Shown here: positions 47,723-56,769 of the stretch, piece after piece
How the letters are laid out: each line of letters starts with the position of its first letter
Numbering within the stretch: the first letter of the stretch is position 1
Assembly (NCBI RefSeq): GCF_003628125.1
Contig: NZ_RBZU01000008.1
Location: 183,748 to 247,747, forward strand
DNA length: 64,000 nucleotides
Reading direction: 5' to 3'
Origin: Pararobbsia silviterrae
GTDB taxonomy: Bacteria; Pseudomonadota; Gammaproteobacteria; Burkholderiales; Burkholderiaceae
Translations under genes and position numbers: made by a program
The notes under the pieces: generated by a model
Told to the model about the DNA's origin: nothing
Seen by the model: only the letters and a program-made list of their open reading frames with translations
Database searches by the model: none

Positions 47723-47965
47723 ATGAGCAGCAATGGCGCGAGGGGCAGCATGACCCTGATGACCGAGCACGACGAAGCGAGCGGCGAAGAAGTCCGCCTC
47801 GTGCGGCTCGAGGCCACCGAAGACGGCAAGGCGGTCGTGCTCGTCGACGTGCATCACCGCAAACCCGGCATTCATCGCGACGTCCGTCACGAGATCACGG
47901 CGGCCGAACTCATCGCCGCGATCCGGGCGCATGGCGCGGAACTGCCCGGCGAGCAGCACAACTGA
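47723..47965 (+). CDS. Small conserved-type hypothetical protein
   Basis: An 80-residue acidic soluble protein with no signal peptide or membrane segment. A strong GGGAG Shine-Dalgarno lies about six bases before ATG 47723. The pattern VRLVRLEATEDGKAVVLVDV and HHRKPGIHRD looks like a compact beta-alpha fold. I do not recognise the family. It is on the plus strand between the small lipoprotein and the CMD-family gene. Confidence 0.55.
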   Translation: MSSNGARGSMTLMTEHDEASGEEVRLVRLEATEDGKAVVLVDVHHRKPGIHRDVRHEITAAELIAAIRAHGAELPGEQHN

Positions 47966-48151
47966 AACCTTCCCGTCCGGCAGCGGGGGCGCCGGGGCAG
48001 GGATGTGACGAGAGCGTCGATGCGTCTCGCTCGATTGCGTGAGACGAACGAGCATATTCGCGATGTTTTCGAGTATTCAACGACTCGCCTCCGACGCATA
48101 CAGTGATGTCCATGCCAGCCAGTTGGCACAACACACTTCAGGAGCCCCACC

Positions 48152-48688
48152 ATGTCACGCATTTCGATGATCAAGGCCGACGACGCAACGGGCGTCACGG
48201 CAGACGTTTTCGGTCAAATCAAGAAAGCGGTCGGCAAAGTGCCGAACGCCTACGCGACGATCGGTTCGCACAATATCGCGGCGCTTCAGGCGCTGCTGCA
48301 GGCCGACGCGGCGCTCGCCAAGAGCTCGCTGAGCAAGCAGGATCAGGAAACCATCAAGCTCGCGGTCAGCGAAGCGGCCGCATGTGACTACTGTGTCGCC
48401 GCGCATACGCTCGTCGGCAAGATCGCGGGCCTCGCGCCGGACACGATGAAGCAGATTCGCGCGGGCGAAGCGACCGGCGACGCGAAACGCGATGCGCTCG
48501 TGCGGTTCGTGCGCGGCATCGTGCAGTCGCGCGGCACGGTGAGCCAGGACGATTTCGACGCGATCGTCGCGGCCGGGTACAGCGAAACGCAACTCGTCGA
48601 GATCAGCCTCGCGATCGCGATCATCACGTTCACGAACGTGTTCAATCGGATCAACGACACGACGGTCGATTTCCCTGCGGTGCACTAG
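48152..48688 (+). CDS. Carboxymuconolactone decarboxylase-family protein
   Basis: A 178-residue CMD/AhpD-superfamily protein. The motif SEAAACDYCVAAH provides CxxCxxxH together with the acidic residue of the proton-relay pattern, so peroxidase-like activity is likely rather than carboxymuconolactone decarboxylation. ATG 48152 has AGGAG seven bases upstream. It stands just before, but separately promoted from, an acyl-CoA dehydrogenase operon. It is the second AhpD-like gene in this window (the first is at 37871-38308). Confidence 0.88.
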   Translation: MSRISMIKADDATGVTADVFGQIKKAVGKVPNAYATIGSHNIAALQALLQADAALAKSSLSKQDQETIKLAVSEAAACDYCVAAHTLVGKIAGLAPDTMKQIRAGEATGDAKRDALVRFVRGIVQSRGTVSQDDFDAIVAAGYSETQLVEISLAIAIITFTNVFNRINDTTVDFPAVH

Positions 48689-48948
48689 TGCGCTTCACGG
48701 GCGCGGGCCATCGTCGCGGGCGCGCGTGCTCGATTGACGACGTATCAGTGGCCACGTCGAGACCGCCTCTTGTCTTGCGTTTGCGACGCGGCGCAAGGCA
48801 AGGGGCGCGGTTCGATGGGTGCGATGCGCGCTCGCGCGGCGCGTATGTCCCGATTGCACCGCGTCGGTGACGCGCGTATGTTGGGCCGCTCAGGCGCATG
48901 GGGTCCACGAGATCGCGTGCGGCTCTCCCGACCTTCTCGCGCGACCGC

Positions 48949-50082
48949 ATGGAAGATTTCCTGACTGACGAGCAGCGGATGATTCGCGATGCGGCACGCG
49001 ACTTCTCCGCGCAATCCCTGGCCCCCCATGCCGCCGAATGGGACCGCGAGGCGGCGATTCCGCCCGACGTCGTTCGCGCGCTCGGCGCGCTCGGTTTTCT
49101 CGGCATGATGGTCCCCGAGGAATGGGGCGGCACGTACTCCGATTACATTGCGTATGCGCTTGCGATCGAGGAAATCGCGGCGGGCTGCGCATCGTGCGCG
49201 ACGCTCGTGAGCGTGCACAACTCGGTCGGCTGCGGTCCGATTCTTCGCTTCGGCACCGATGCGCAGAAAGCGCAATGGCTGCCCGATCTCGCGAGCGGCA
49301 AGGCGATCGGCGCGTTCTGTTTGACCGAGCCGCAGGCCGGTTCGGAAGCCCATAATCTGCGCACGCGGGCCGTGTTGCGCGACGGCATGTGGGTGCTCGA
49401 CGGGAGCAAGCAGTTCGTGACGAACGCGGCGCGCGCGAATCTGGCGATCGTCTTCGCGGTGACCGATCCCGATGCGGGTAAGCGCGGTCTGTCGGCGTTC
49501 ATCGTGCCGACCGATACACGCGGCTTCCATGTGGGCCCGCCCGAAAAGAAACTCGGCATTCGCGCATCCGATACGTGTCCGGTGACGCTTGACGCTTGCG
49601 CGATTCCCGAAGCGTATGCGCTGGGCCAACGCGGCGAAGGGCTCAAGATCGCGCTGTCGAATCTCGAAGGCGGACGTATCGGCATCGCCGCGCAAGCCGT
49701 CGGTATCGCGCGCGCGGCGTTCGATGCGGCGCGCGCCTATGCGCGCGAACGCATGCAGTTCGGCAAGCCGCTCGTCGAACATCAGTCCGTCGCGAACATG
49801 CTTGCCGACATGGCAACGCAACTCAATGCGGCGCGTTTGCTCGTGCATCATGCGGCGCGCTTGCGCAGCGTCGGCGAGCCGTGCCTGTCTGAAGCCTCGC
49901 AGGCCAAGCTGTTTGCGTCCGAGATGGCCGAGACCGTCTGTTCGCACGCGATTCAGATTCACGGCGGCTATGGATTCCTGACCGACTATCCGGTCGAGCG
50001 CCACTATCGCGACGCACGCATCACGCAGATCTACGAAGGGACGAGCGAAGTTCAACGCATGGTGATTGCTCGCAACGTCTGA
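48949..50082 (+). CDS. Acyl-CoA dehydrogenase (isobutyryl/short-branched-chain type)
   Basis: A 377-residue FAD-dependent acyl-CoA dehydrogenase. Domain order is typical: N-terminal helices, a middle beta domain with [14 protein letters not shown], and the C-terminal helical domain with the catalytic base E363 in [21 protein letters not shown] 48949 gives the family start [19 protein letters not shown]. It is followed by an acyl-CoA ligase and a 3-hydroxyisobutyrate dehydrogenase on the same strand, which suggests isobutyryl-CoA or a related branched substrate from valine. The electron acceptor would be ETF. Confidence 0.88.
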   Translation: MEDFLTDEQRMIRDAARDFSAQSLAPHAAEWDREAAIPPDVVRALGALGFLGMMVPEEWGGTYSDYIAYALAIEEIAAGCASCATLVSVHNSVGCGPILRFGTDAQKAQWLPDLASGKAIGAFCLTEPQAGSEAHNLRTRAVLRDGMWVLDGSKQFVTNAARANLAIVFAVTDPDAGKRGLSAFIVPTDTRGFHVGPPEKKLGIRASDTCPVTLDACAIPEAYALGQRGEGLKIALSNLEGGRIGIAAQAVGIARAAFDAARAYARERMQFGKPLVEHQSVANMLADMATQLNAARLLVHHAARLRSVGEPCLSEASQAKLFASEMAETVCSHAIQIHGGYGFLTDYPVERHYRDARITQIYEGTSEVQRMVIARNV

Positions 50083-50146
50083 GGGTCGATGTCCGATCCG
50101 AGTCGCGAGCCCGAAGAAAACCGCAGCGCGCATCCAGGAGACGACG

Positions 50147-51877
50147 ATGGACGCAGCTCAGCCTTTTCTCGAAGCACGCGACGTGCTCTGGCGATACAGG
50201 ACCGACTACGAACGCGCGTATGCCGAGTTTCGATGGCCGGTGCTCGATCGATTCAACTGGGCGCTCGATTACTTCGATGTCGTCGCGCGCGGCAACGATG
50301 CGCCCGCGCTCTGGATCGTGGACGATCCGGCATCGGACGGCACGCGGTATTCGTATGCGCAGATGTCCGAGCGTTCGTCTCGCATTGCGAACTTTCTGCG
50401 CGACGCCGGCGTGCGGCGCGGCGATCCCGTCCTGTTGATGTTGCCCAATCGTGTCGAACTCTGGGACGCGATGCTCGCATTGATCAAGCTCGGCGCGATC
50501 GTCTCGCCCGCGACGACGCTGTTGTCCGCGGCCGATATACACGACCGCGTCGAGCTCGGCGGCGCGCGCTGCGCGATCGTCGATGCGGGGGAAACCACGA
50601 AGTTCGCGACGCTCGACGGACCCGCGATCCGAATCGCCGTGGGTGCGCGCGCCGATGGGTGGCTCGACTTCGAGGCCGGATATCGCGCATCGGAGGTATT
50701 TGTACCCGACGGTGTGACCGATGCCATGGATCCGATGCTCTACTACTTCACATCGGGGACGACGTCGAAGCCGAAGCTCGTCGAACATACGCACCAGAGC
50801 TATCCGGTCGGATCGTTGTCGACGATGTACTGGATCGGACTCGAGCCGGGCGACGTGCACTGGAACATCAGCTCGCCGGGCTGGGCCAAACACGCATGGA
50901 GCTGCGTTTTTGCGCCGTGGAATGCGCAGGCCTGCGTATTCGTCTATAACTTCGCGCGGTTCGTGCCGAAGCTTGCGCTCGAGGTGCTCGTCCGTTGCCG
51001 CGTCTCGACGCTCTGCGCGCCGCCGACCGTGTGGCGCATGCTCGTTCAGGAGCCGCTCGGCGCGTATGCGGTGGCGTTGCGCGAAATCGTCGGCGCGGGC
51101 GAGCCGCTGAATCCCGAGATCATCGAGCGTGTGCGGCACGCGTGGGGCATCACGATCCGGGATGGCTACGGACAGACCGAAACGACGTGCATGATCGCGA
51201 ATTCGCCGGGACAACGTGTCGTGCCCGGTTCGATGGGACGCCCGATGCCGGGCTACACGATCGATCTCGTCGATCTCGACGACGTCGCATCGGACGAGGG
51301 CGAGATCGCGATCCGGCTCGCCGCGCGCGGCGCGGCGCGTCCGCTGGGGCTCATGACGGGCTATGCGAACAACGTGGCCGCGACCGCGCATGCGATGCGC
51401 AACGGCTACTACCGGACGTCCGACGTCGCGATGCGCGACGAGCATGGATACTTGACGTATGTGGGCCGCGCCGACGATGTGTTCAAGTCGTCCGATTATC
51501 GATTGAGTCCGTTCGAACTCGAAAGCGTGCTTATCGAACATGAGGCGATCGCGGAAGCGGCCGTCGTGCCAAGTCCCGATGCGCTTCGATTGTCGGTGCC
51601 CAAAGCGTTTGTGACGACGCGCGCGGGATACGAGGCGAGCGCGGATCTTGCGCGCAGCGTGTTTCAGTTTTCGCGTGAAAAGCTCGCGCCGTACAAGCGG
51701 ATCCGGCGCATCGAATTCGCCGAATTGCCGAAGACGATATCGGGCAAGATCCGTCGCGTCGAATTGCGCAAACGCGAACTCGCGCGCAGCGAGCCGTTCG
51801 ATCGCGCGGCGTTCGAGTTCTGGGAAGAGGACTTCGCGCAGGACAGCCTTGTCGAAGATCCGAAGCCGGCCCGTTGA
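50147..51877 (+). CDS. AMP-forming acyl-CoA synthetase
   Basis: A 576-residue ANL-superfamily ligase. P-loop YYFTSGTTSKPKLVEHTH is near residue 200, GYGQTET is near 342, the adenylate motif YRTSDVAMRD near 420 and the catalytic lysine region KTISGKIRRVELR near 535. A CAGGAG Shine-Dalgarno lies six bases before ATG 50147. It resembles the medium- and short-chain acyl-CoA synthetases. Its position between acyl-CoA dehydrogenase and mmsB suggests activation of a branched short-chain acid such as isobutyrate. Confidence 0.88.
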   Translation: MDAAQPFLEARDVLWRYRTDYERAYAEFRWPVLDRFNWALDYFDVVARGNDAPALWIVDDPASDGTRYSYAQMSERSSRIANFLRDAGVRRGDPVLLMLPNRVELWDAMLALIKLGAIVSPATTLLSAADIHDRVELGGARCAIVDAGETTKFATLDGPAIRIAVGARADGWLDFEAGYRASEVFVPDGVTDAMDPMLYYFTSGTTSKPKLVEHTHQSYPVGSLSTMYWIGLEPGDVHWNISSPGWAKHAWSCVFAPWNAQACVFVYNFARFVPKLALEVLVRCRVSTLCAPPTVWRMLVQEPLGAYAVALREIVGAGEPLNPEIIERVRHAWGITIRDGYGQTETTCMIANSPGQRVVPGSMGRPMPGYTIDLVDLDDVASDEGEIAIRLAARGAARPLGLMTGYANNVAATAHAMRNGYYRTSDVAMRDEHGYLTYVGRADDVFKSSDYRLSPFELESVLIEHEAIAEAAVVPSPDALRLSVPKAFVTTRAGYEASADLARSVFQFSREKLAPYKRIRRIEFAELPKTISGKIRRVELRKRELARSEPFDRAAFEFWEEDFAQDSLVEDPKPAR

Positions 51878-51902
51878 TCCATGCATGCAAGGAGACGAAT
51901 CG

Positions 51903-52787
51903 ATGAAGGTCGCGTTTATCGGGCTCGGCAATATGGGTGGACCGATGGTCCGCAATCTGCTCAAGGCGGGACACGACGTCGCGGTGCACGACCTCGATGC
52001 GCATGCGGTCAGTGAAGCCGTGAAGGCCGGCGCGGCGCCTGCGTTGTCGCCGAAGGTCGCGGTGCAGGGCGTCGATGTGGTCATGACGATGCTGCCGGCC
52101 GCGCAGCATGTGCGCACGGTGCTCGCGGCGGACAACGGGGTATTCGAGGGCATCGCGCGCGGCATCACGATCATCGATTCGAGCACGATCGATCCCGCGA
52201 GCGCGAAGGCATTCGCAGGACTCGCGGCCGAGCGCGGCGTCACGTTCGTCGACGCGCCCGTTTCGGGCGGAACGGGCGGCGCGGCCGCGGGGACGTTGAC
52301 GTTCATGGTCGGTGCGAGCGCCGAATCGTATGCGCATGTGAAGCCGGTGCTCTCCGCGATGGGCAAGAACATCGTGCATTGCGGCGAGACGGGCACGGGG
52401 CAGGTCGCGAAGATCTGCAACAACCTGATCCTCGGCATCACGATGGCCGGCGTCGCCGAGGCGATGTCGCTCGGCGAGCGGCTCGGCATCGATCCCGCCG
52501 TGCTGGCCGGGATCGTCAATACGTCGACGGGACGATGCTGGAGTTCGGAAGCGTATAACCCGTTTCCGGGCCTGGTCGATGCGGCGCCTTCGTCGCGCGG
52601 GTATACGGGAGGCTTCGGCACCGATTTGATGCTCAAGGATCTCGGTCTGGCGTCCGATGCCGCAAAACTCGCGCGACAGCCCGTGTTTCTCGGCGCGCTC
52701 GCGCAGCAGCTCTATCAGGCGATGAGCGCGAACGGCGACGGCAAGCTCGATTTCTCGGCCGTCATCAAGCTCTACCGCAAGGATTAG
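51903..52787 (+). CDS. mmsB: 3-hydroxyisobutyrate dehydrogenase
   Basis: A 294-residue beta-hydroxyacid dehydrogenase. The NAD(P)-binding motif GLGNMGGPM is at residues 7-15, the substrate loop DAPVSGGTGGA is near 117, and catalytic K170 is in GQVAKICNN. It oxidises 3-hydroxyisobutyrate to methylmalonate semialdehyde in valine degradation. AAGGAG lies about nine bases upstream of ATG 51903. It is the third gene of the dehydrogenase-ligase-mmsB set, and its stop is four bases from the convergent LysR stop. The usual semialdehyde dehydrogenase partner mmsA is not in the window. Confidence 0.9.
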   Translation: MKVAFIGLGNMGGPMVRNLLKAGHDVAVHDLDAHAVSEAVKAGAAPALSPKVAVQGVDVVMTMLPAAQHVRTVLAADNGVFEGIARGITIIDSSTIDPASAKAFAGLAAERGVTFVDAPVSGGTGGAAAGTLTFMVGASAESYAHVKPVLSAMGKNIVHCGETGTGQVAKICNNLILGITMAGVAEAMSLGERLGIDPAVLAGIVNTSTGRCWSSEAYNPFPGLVDAAPSSRGYTGGFGTDLMLKDLGLASDAAKLARQPVFLGALAQQLYQAMSANGDGKLDFSAVIKLYRKD

Positions 52788-52791
52788 CGTC

Positions 52792-53667
52792 CTATCCGAG
52801 CAGCTTGAGCAGGTTCGTGACGACGATCGAGGTTTCGTCGACGCGCGTCGCGAGGCCGAGGCGCGCGCGCGGCGCGTCGCCCGTGATGTCGAGGTAGCGT
52901 ACGCCGTGCACTTTGACCTGCGTGATCGCGGCCGGCACGATCGCGATGCCGAGTTCGGCGGCCACGAGATTGACCATCGACGACATCTGCGGCGCGAGCT
53001 GTCCGACCTTGGGCTCGAAGCCCGCGCGCCGGCACGCGTGATAGACGTCGTCGAACAGGGTCGAGCCGGCGGCGCGCGGCACGATGACGAACGGTTCGCC
53101 CGCGAGCGCGGCCATCGTCACGCGCCGCGACTGCGCGAGCGGATGTCGCGACGGCACGACGACCTTCATCGCTTCGTCGGCGACGCGCGTCACGCGCAGT
53201 CCCTCGGGCAGGTTCTCCGCGGGACGGATAAAGGCTGCGTCAAGCCGGCGCTGTTCGAGGCCTTCGAGAAGCTGCGTCGTGTTCGCTTCTTCAAGTGTGA
53301 GTTCGACGCGTACATATCGATCGCGAAACGCGCGGATCAAGCTCGGCACGATCGGGTTGAACGCAGCCGATCCGGTGAAGCCCAGACGAAGATGACCGGT
53401 CTCGCCGCGCGCGGCGCGTTGCGCTGCCCGCACGGCGGTATGCGCGTTGTCGATGACGGTACGCGCTTCGATCCGGAATGCTTCACCGGCTTCGGTCAGG
53501 ACGACGCCGTGCGCGGTGCGTCTAAACAGCTCAACGCCCATTTCGCGTTCGAGCTGTTTGATCTGCTGGCTCAACGGCGGCTGACCGATGCCGAGCTTCG
53601 ACGCCGCGCGCGTGAAATTGCATTCTTCGGCGACGGCGAGGAAATAGCGAAGATGCCGGAGTTCCAA
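52792..53667 (-). CDS. LysR-family transcriptional regulator (with YnfM-like MFS)
   Basis: A 291-residue LysR protein beginning MELRHLRYFLAVAEECNFTR when started at TTG 53667; a GGAG lies seven bases upstream of that TTG. A longer ATG at 53697 is in frame but lacks a site. The effector domain begins near GHLRLGFTGSAAFNPIVPSL. It is divergent from an MFS gene across a gap containing a palindromic CCAATTATATATATTGG. This is the BenM/CatM-like subgroup by sequence style. It probably regulates the transporter. Confidence 0.88.
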   Translation of the reverse strand: MELRHLRYFLAVAEECNFTRAASKLGIGQPPLSQQIKQLEREMGVELFRRTAHGVVLTEAGEAFRIEARTVIDNAHTAVRAAQRAARGETGHLRLGFTGSAAFNPIVPSLIRAFRDRYVRVELTLEEANTTQLLEGLEQRRLDAAFIRPAENLPEGLRVTRVADEAMKVVVPSRHPLAQSRRVTMAALAGEPFVIVPRAAGSTLFDDVYHACRRAGFEPKVGQLAPQMSSMVNLVAAELGIAIVPAAITQVKVHGVRYLDITGDAPRARLGLATRVDETSIVVTNLLKLLG

Positions 53668-53744
53668 TCGTGCGCTCCAGAGGGGCTCGCGTCGCATTGC
53701 ACGGTGGTGCGCGCGACAGATAGTGCTAAAAGATATGGCGTAGA

Positions 53745-53761
53745 CCAATTATATATATTGG
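53745..53761. promoter_or_regulatory. Candidate LysR operator/promoter between divergent genes
   Basis: CCAATTATATATATTGG is a palindrome with CCAAT/ATTGG arms around TATATAT. It is the most A+T-rich spot in the 159-base gap between LysR (start 53667) and the MFS gene (start 53827). Such centres fit a LysR binding site and a -10 region combined. Confidence 0.45.
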
Positions 53762-53826
53762 ACACGAGATCACGTGCGCAAGAGAATGGCGTCCATCGTC
53801 ATGAATGAAGTCATCGAGGTCGTTGA

Positions 53827-55068
53827 ATGAAATCCGCCGTCGCCTCCGAATTTTCCGCGGCCGAGCCACGTTGGGTCACGCGCGATTCGCCGGCGTATTT
53901 GCGCATCAGCATTGCGTTGTTTCTCGCAGGGTTCGCCACGTTTTCCTTGCTCTATTGCGTGCAGCCTCTGTTGCCGGCGTTCGCGGCCGAATTCGGCATG
54001 GGCGCCGCGCAAAGTTCGCTTGCGCTGTCGGTGTCGACGGGCGCGCTCGCGATTGCGATCGTATGCGCGGTCGGCGTCTCGGAGCGCGCGGGACGCAAGA
54101 GTCTGATGTTCGCATCGATGGCCGTGGCGTCGGTCTGCAATCTGCTCGTCGCGGTCGTGCCGGGATGGCATGCGATTCTGCTCATGCGCTGCCTCGAAGG
54201 CTTTACGCTGGGCGGTGTGCCCGCGGTCGCGATGGCGTATCTCGCTGAAGAGATTCATCCGAAAGGGCTGGGACTGTCGATGGGACTGTACGTCGGCGGC
54301 ACCGCGTTCGGCGGGATGATCGGGCGCGTCGGCATGAGTTTTCTCGCGGATTTCTTTTCGTGGCGTACGGCGATGATCACGATCGGCGTGATCGACTTGT
54401 GCGTGGCGTTCGCGTTCGTCGCGATGTTGCCTGCGTCGAGGAATTTCGTGCCGCGCGCGGGCGTCAGCGTGGCGCAGCATCTGCGTCTGTGGCGCGGGCA
54501 CCTTGCGCATGGACGGTTGCCGGCCGTGTTCGCGATCGGCGGGCTCGTCATGGGGATCTTCGTGACGGTGTACAACTATGCGGGCTTCCGGCTCATGGCC
54601 GCGCCGTATCACCTCAATGCGTCGCAGACGGGTTTGATCTTCAGTGCTTATATCTTCGGCATTGTCGCGTCGTCGGGGGCGGGCGCGCTCGCGGATCGGC
54701 TCGGACGCGGGCCGGTGTTGATCGGCGGCATCGTCGTCACGGCGCTCGGGCTTGCGTTGACGATGTGCATGCCTTTGCTATCGGTGATCGCGGGGATTTC
54801 GGCGATCACGATCGGCTTCTTTATCTCGCACTCGGTCGCAAGCGGATGGGTCGGGCAGATGGCGAGCGGCGCGAAAGGACATGCGTCGTCGCTCTATTTG
54901 CTCGCGTATTACCTCGGGTCGAGCATCCTCGGCTCGTGCGGCGGTTGGTTCTGGCAGAACGGCGGCTGGCCGCATCTGATCGCGTTTACGTCCGCGCTGC
55001 TTGTCGTATGCCTCGCGCTTGCGGTGTATCTCGTCAAGCAATCTGCATCGGCGACGGTTGCGCATTGA
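53827..55068 (+). CDS. MFS transporter (YnfM-like)
   Basis: A 413-residue 12-TM major-facilitator protein resembling the YnfM/arabinose-efflux-type group. Recognisable parts are LLYCVQPLLPAFAAEFGMG, the motif-A-like region VGVSERAGRKSLMFASM and FISHSVASGWVGQMASGAKG. It lies divergent from a LysR gene with a palindromic site between them. It would export or import an organic solute using a proton gradient; the substrate is unknown. Confidence 0.9.
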   Translation: MKSAVASEFSAAEPRWVTRDSPAYLRISIALFLAGFATFSLLYCVQPLLPAFAAEFGMGAAQSSLALSVSTGALAIAIVCAVGVSERAGRKSLMFASMAVASVCNLLVAVVPGWHAILLMRCLEGFTLGGVPAVAMAYLAEEIHPKGLGLSMGLYVGGTAFGGMIGRVGMSFLADFFSWRTAMITIGVIDLCVAFAFVAMLPASRNFVPRAGVSVAQHLRLWRGHLAHGRLPAVFAIGGLVMGIFVTVYNYAGFRLMAAPYHLNASQTGLIFSAYIFGIVASSGAGALADRLGRGPVLIGGIVVTALGLALTMCMPLLSVIAGISAITIGFFISHSVASGWVGQMASGAKGHASSLYLLAYYLGSSILGSCGGWFWQNGGWPHLIAFTSALLVVCLALAVYLVKQSASATVAH

Positions 55069-55826
55069 GGTATCGATGACACGGATCGGATGGCGTGAGG
55101 CGGACGCCGCGTGATCGGGGACGGGCCGTTAACGGCACGCAGTCGATCGACTTTAGGCCTTTGTATGGACGGCTGACTCGACTGAGCAAAGTTTGCTCGT
55201 GACGGGGTGGCCGGGAAAAAGTCCGTTACTCATCAAGGCATTGGCGAGTTGGCGATCGACTTATTCACAGATTTGCGCACAGAAACTGTGGATAAGTTTT
55301 TTTGCGGGGGCCCGTCCGGCAAGGGTTCACAGTGAGTCGTCCACAATCGATGCAAAATTCACGCAACGCCCATTTTTACCTCTGCCTATTTTTTTCCGCA
55401 GTTGTCACAACTCGATGCGGTCATTTGTACCGATTTGTGACCTAAGGCGGCTTGGGCGAATGGTGCACCAGGTCGACCGGAAGGCGCTCAGAGTGAAACG
55501 GTCGCGTTTGACTTCGGCGCGCGTCTTGCGCAGTGCGACGAATGGATTCTTGCCGGCCTCGAGAAGGGCTTCCGCCATTGCATCGTTGAATGTTTGCGTC
55601 CGCTTAGTCACCGCTTGCGGGCGAGAACAAGAAACGCTTGGAGGGTCATTCGTCGGGGACTAACGGGACGGATTCGCCTCAAATCCGAATGCGTGGCGCG
55701 TCAACGTTCGGCGAATCGACGTCTGTCGAGGCGATCGTCGCAGCGATCTCGCCTAGAATCCGCAGACAGCATGGCGAACCGCGTTATCGGTCGAAATGAC
55801 TGCTTGCTTCAACGGAGGATCCTCCC
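55069..55826. other. Noncoding region with DnaA boxes and palindromes
   Basis: The largest gene-poor stretch of the window (758 bases). It contains two perfect DnaA boxes: TTATTCACA (55261-55269, plus) and TTATCCACA on the minus strand (55287-55295). Further elements ending in CACA follow at about 55325, 55339 and 55403. Palindromes GAGCAAAGTTTGCTC (55184-55198) and AGTTGTCACAACT (55400-55412) flank them, and GTCACAACTCG (55404-55414) is repeated inverted with one mismatch at 55431-55441. The stretch 55360-55440 is A+T-richer than surroundings. No replication or partition gene is adjacent, so an origin is only a possibility; DnaA titration or regulation is an alternative. Confidence 0.5.
55405..55611 (-). 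CDS. Possible small ORF or gene remnant
   Basis: A 68-codon frame starting at GTG 55611 with no clear ribosome-binding site. The first 40 residues (TFNDAMAEALLEAGKNPFVA and a basic stretch) look protein-like; the remainder runs into the palindrome and repeat region and looks noncoding. I do not recognise it. It could be a truncated gene or chance; it sits inside the DnaA-box region. Confidence 0.25.
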   Translation of the reverse strand: MTKRTQTFNDAMAEALLEAGKNPFVALRKTRAEVKRDRFTLSAFRSTWCTIRPSRLRSQIGTNDRIEL

Positions 55827-56534
55827 GTGCGCACGATCGGATTGATCGGCGGGATGAGCTGGGAATCGACAGCCGTCTATTACCGCCTGCTCAACCACGA
55901 AGTTCGCGATCGGCTCGGCGGCCTGAGTTCGGCGCAGCTTCTGCTCTACAGCGTCGACTTCGCGCCGATCGCCACATTCCAGCGCGAAGGGCACTGGCAT
56001 CAGGCCGGCGCGCAACTCGCGGCCGTCGCGCGCAAGCTCGAAGCGGGCGGCGCCGAATGCATTCTGCTCTGCACGAACACGATGCATCTCGTGGCGCAAT
56101 CCATCGTCGACGCGATTTCGGTCCCGTTTCTTCATATCGTCGATCCCGTCGGCGAGGCGGTGCGTGCCGCGGGTCTGCATAAAGTCGGCTTCATCGGCAC
56201 GGCCTTCTCGATGCGCGAGCGCTTCTTCGCGGATCGGCTTCACGAACGACACGGCGTATCGATGATCGTGCCGCCTCCCGACGACCAGGCCGGCGTGCAC
56301 GAGATCATCTACAACGAACTCTGCCTCGGCAAGATCAGCGAAACGTCGCGCGCGAAGTATCGGGAGATCATGCACGCGCTCGCGCAAGAAGGCGCCGAAG
56401 CGATCGTGCTCGGCTGCACGGAGATCACGCTGCTCGTGAGCGCGCAGGACAGTCCGGTGCCGCTGCTCGATACGACGACGCTGCATGCAAAAGCGGCCGT
56501 CGATTTTTCGCTCGATACGCCGTCGATCGACTAA
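55827..56534 (+). CDS. Aspartate/glutamate racemase-family protein
   Basis: A 235-residue cofactor-independent racemase of the aspartate/glutamate (YgeA-like) family. The two active-site cysteines are C82 in LLCTNTMH and C197 in VLGCTEI. The N-terminal IGLIGGMSWESTAVYYRLLN is the family hallmark. GTG 55827 is the start, with GGAGG (55814-55818) eight bases upstream. It may interconvert amino-acid enantiomers; the precise substrate is unknown. It stands between the DnaA-box region and the YflT-domain gene. Confidence 0.88.
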   Translation: MRTIGLIGGMSWESTAVYYRLLNHEVRDRLGGLSSAQLLLYSVDFAPIATFQREGHWHQAGAQLAAVARKLEAGGAECILLCTNTMHLVAQSIVDAISVPFLHIVDPVGEAVRAAGLHKVGFIGTAFSMRERFFADRLHERHGVSMIVPPPDDQAGVHEIIYNELCLGKISETSRAKYREIMHALAQEGAEAIVLGCTEITLLVSAQDSPVPLLDTTTLHAKAAVDFSLDTPSID

Positions 56535-56574
56535 GTCGTTTGTCGCGACGCGTCGTCGGACACGCGATATGAAT

Positions 56575-56607
56575 GCCGCATTGGCCGCATTGGCCGCATT
56601 GGCCGCA
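56575..56607 (+). repeat. 9-bp tandem repeat
   Basis: Three exact copies of GCCGCATTG (56575-56601) and a partial fourth (GCCGCA). It lies in the 235-base gap between the racemase stop and the YflT-domain gene start, a typical location for a length-variable promoter element. Confidence 0.7.
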
Positions 56608-56769
56608 CGCGCTGCACGGCCCGGCATTCCGCCGCCCGATGCGCCTGTGTCCTCGCGCGTCGGCTTCCTATACTGAAGTGAAGTGCCGGATCGTGTCGGC
56701 GGGCGCACGCAAGCCTGCGGGAACACGACTTGCGCGCGTGTTGCGCACGCACTCGTTTCGGAGGACGAC

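Noticed and set aside
55400-55412. AGTTGTCACAACT as a chromosome-partition parS site
   Set aside because: It is only 13 bp, has an odd centre and lacks the 16-bp CACGTG-type core of known parS sites, and no parAB genes are nearby.
55814-55825. Perfect 12-bp palindrome GGAGGATCCTCC containing the racemase Shine-Dalgarno
   Set aside because: A perfect palindrome with no loop can form at most a four-pair hairpin; regulation of translation is unlikely on this evidence alone.
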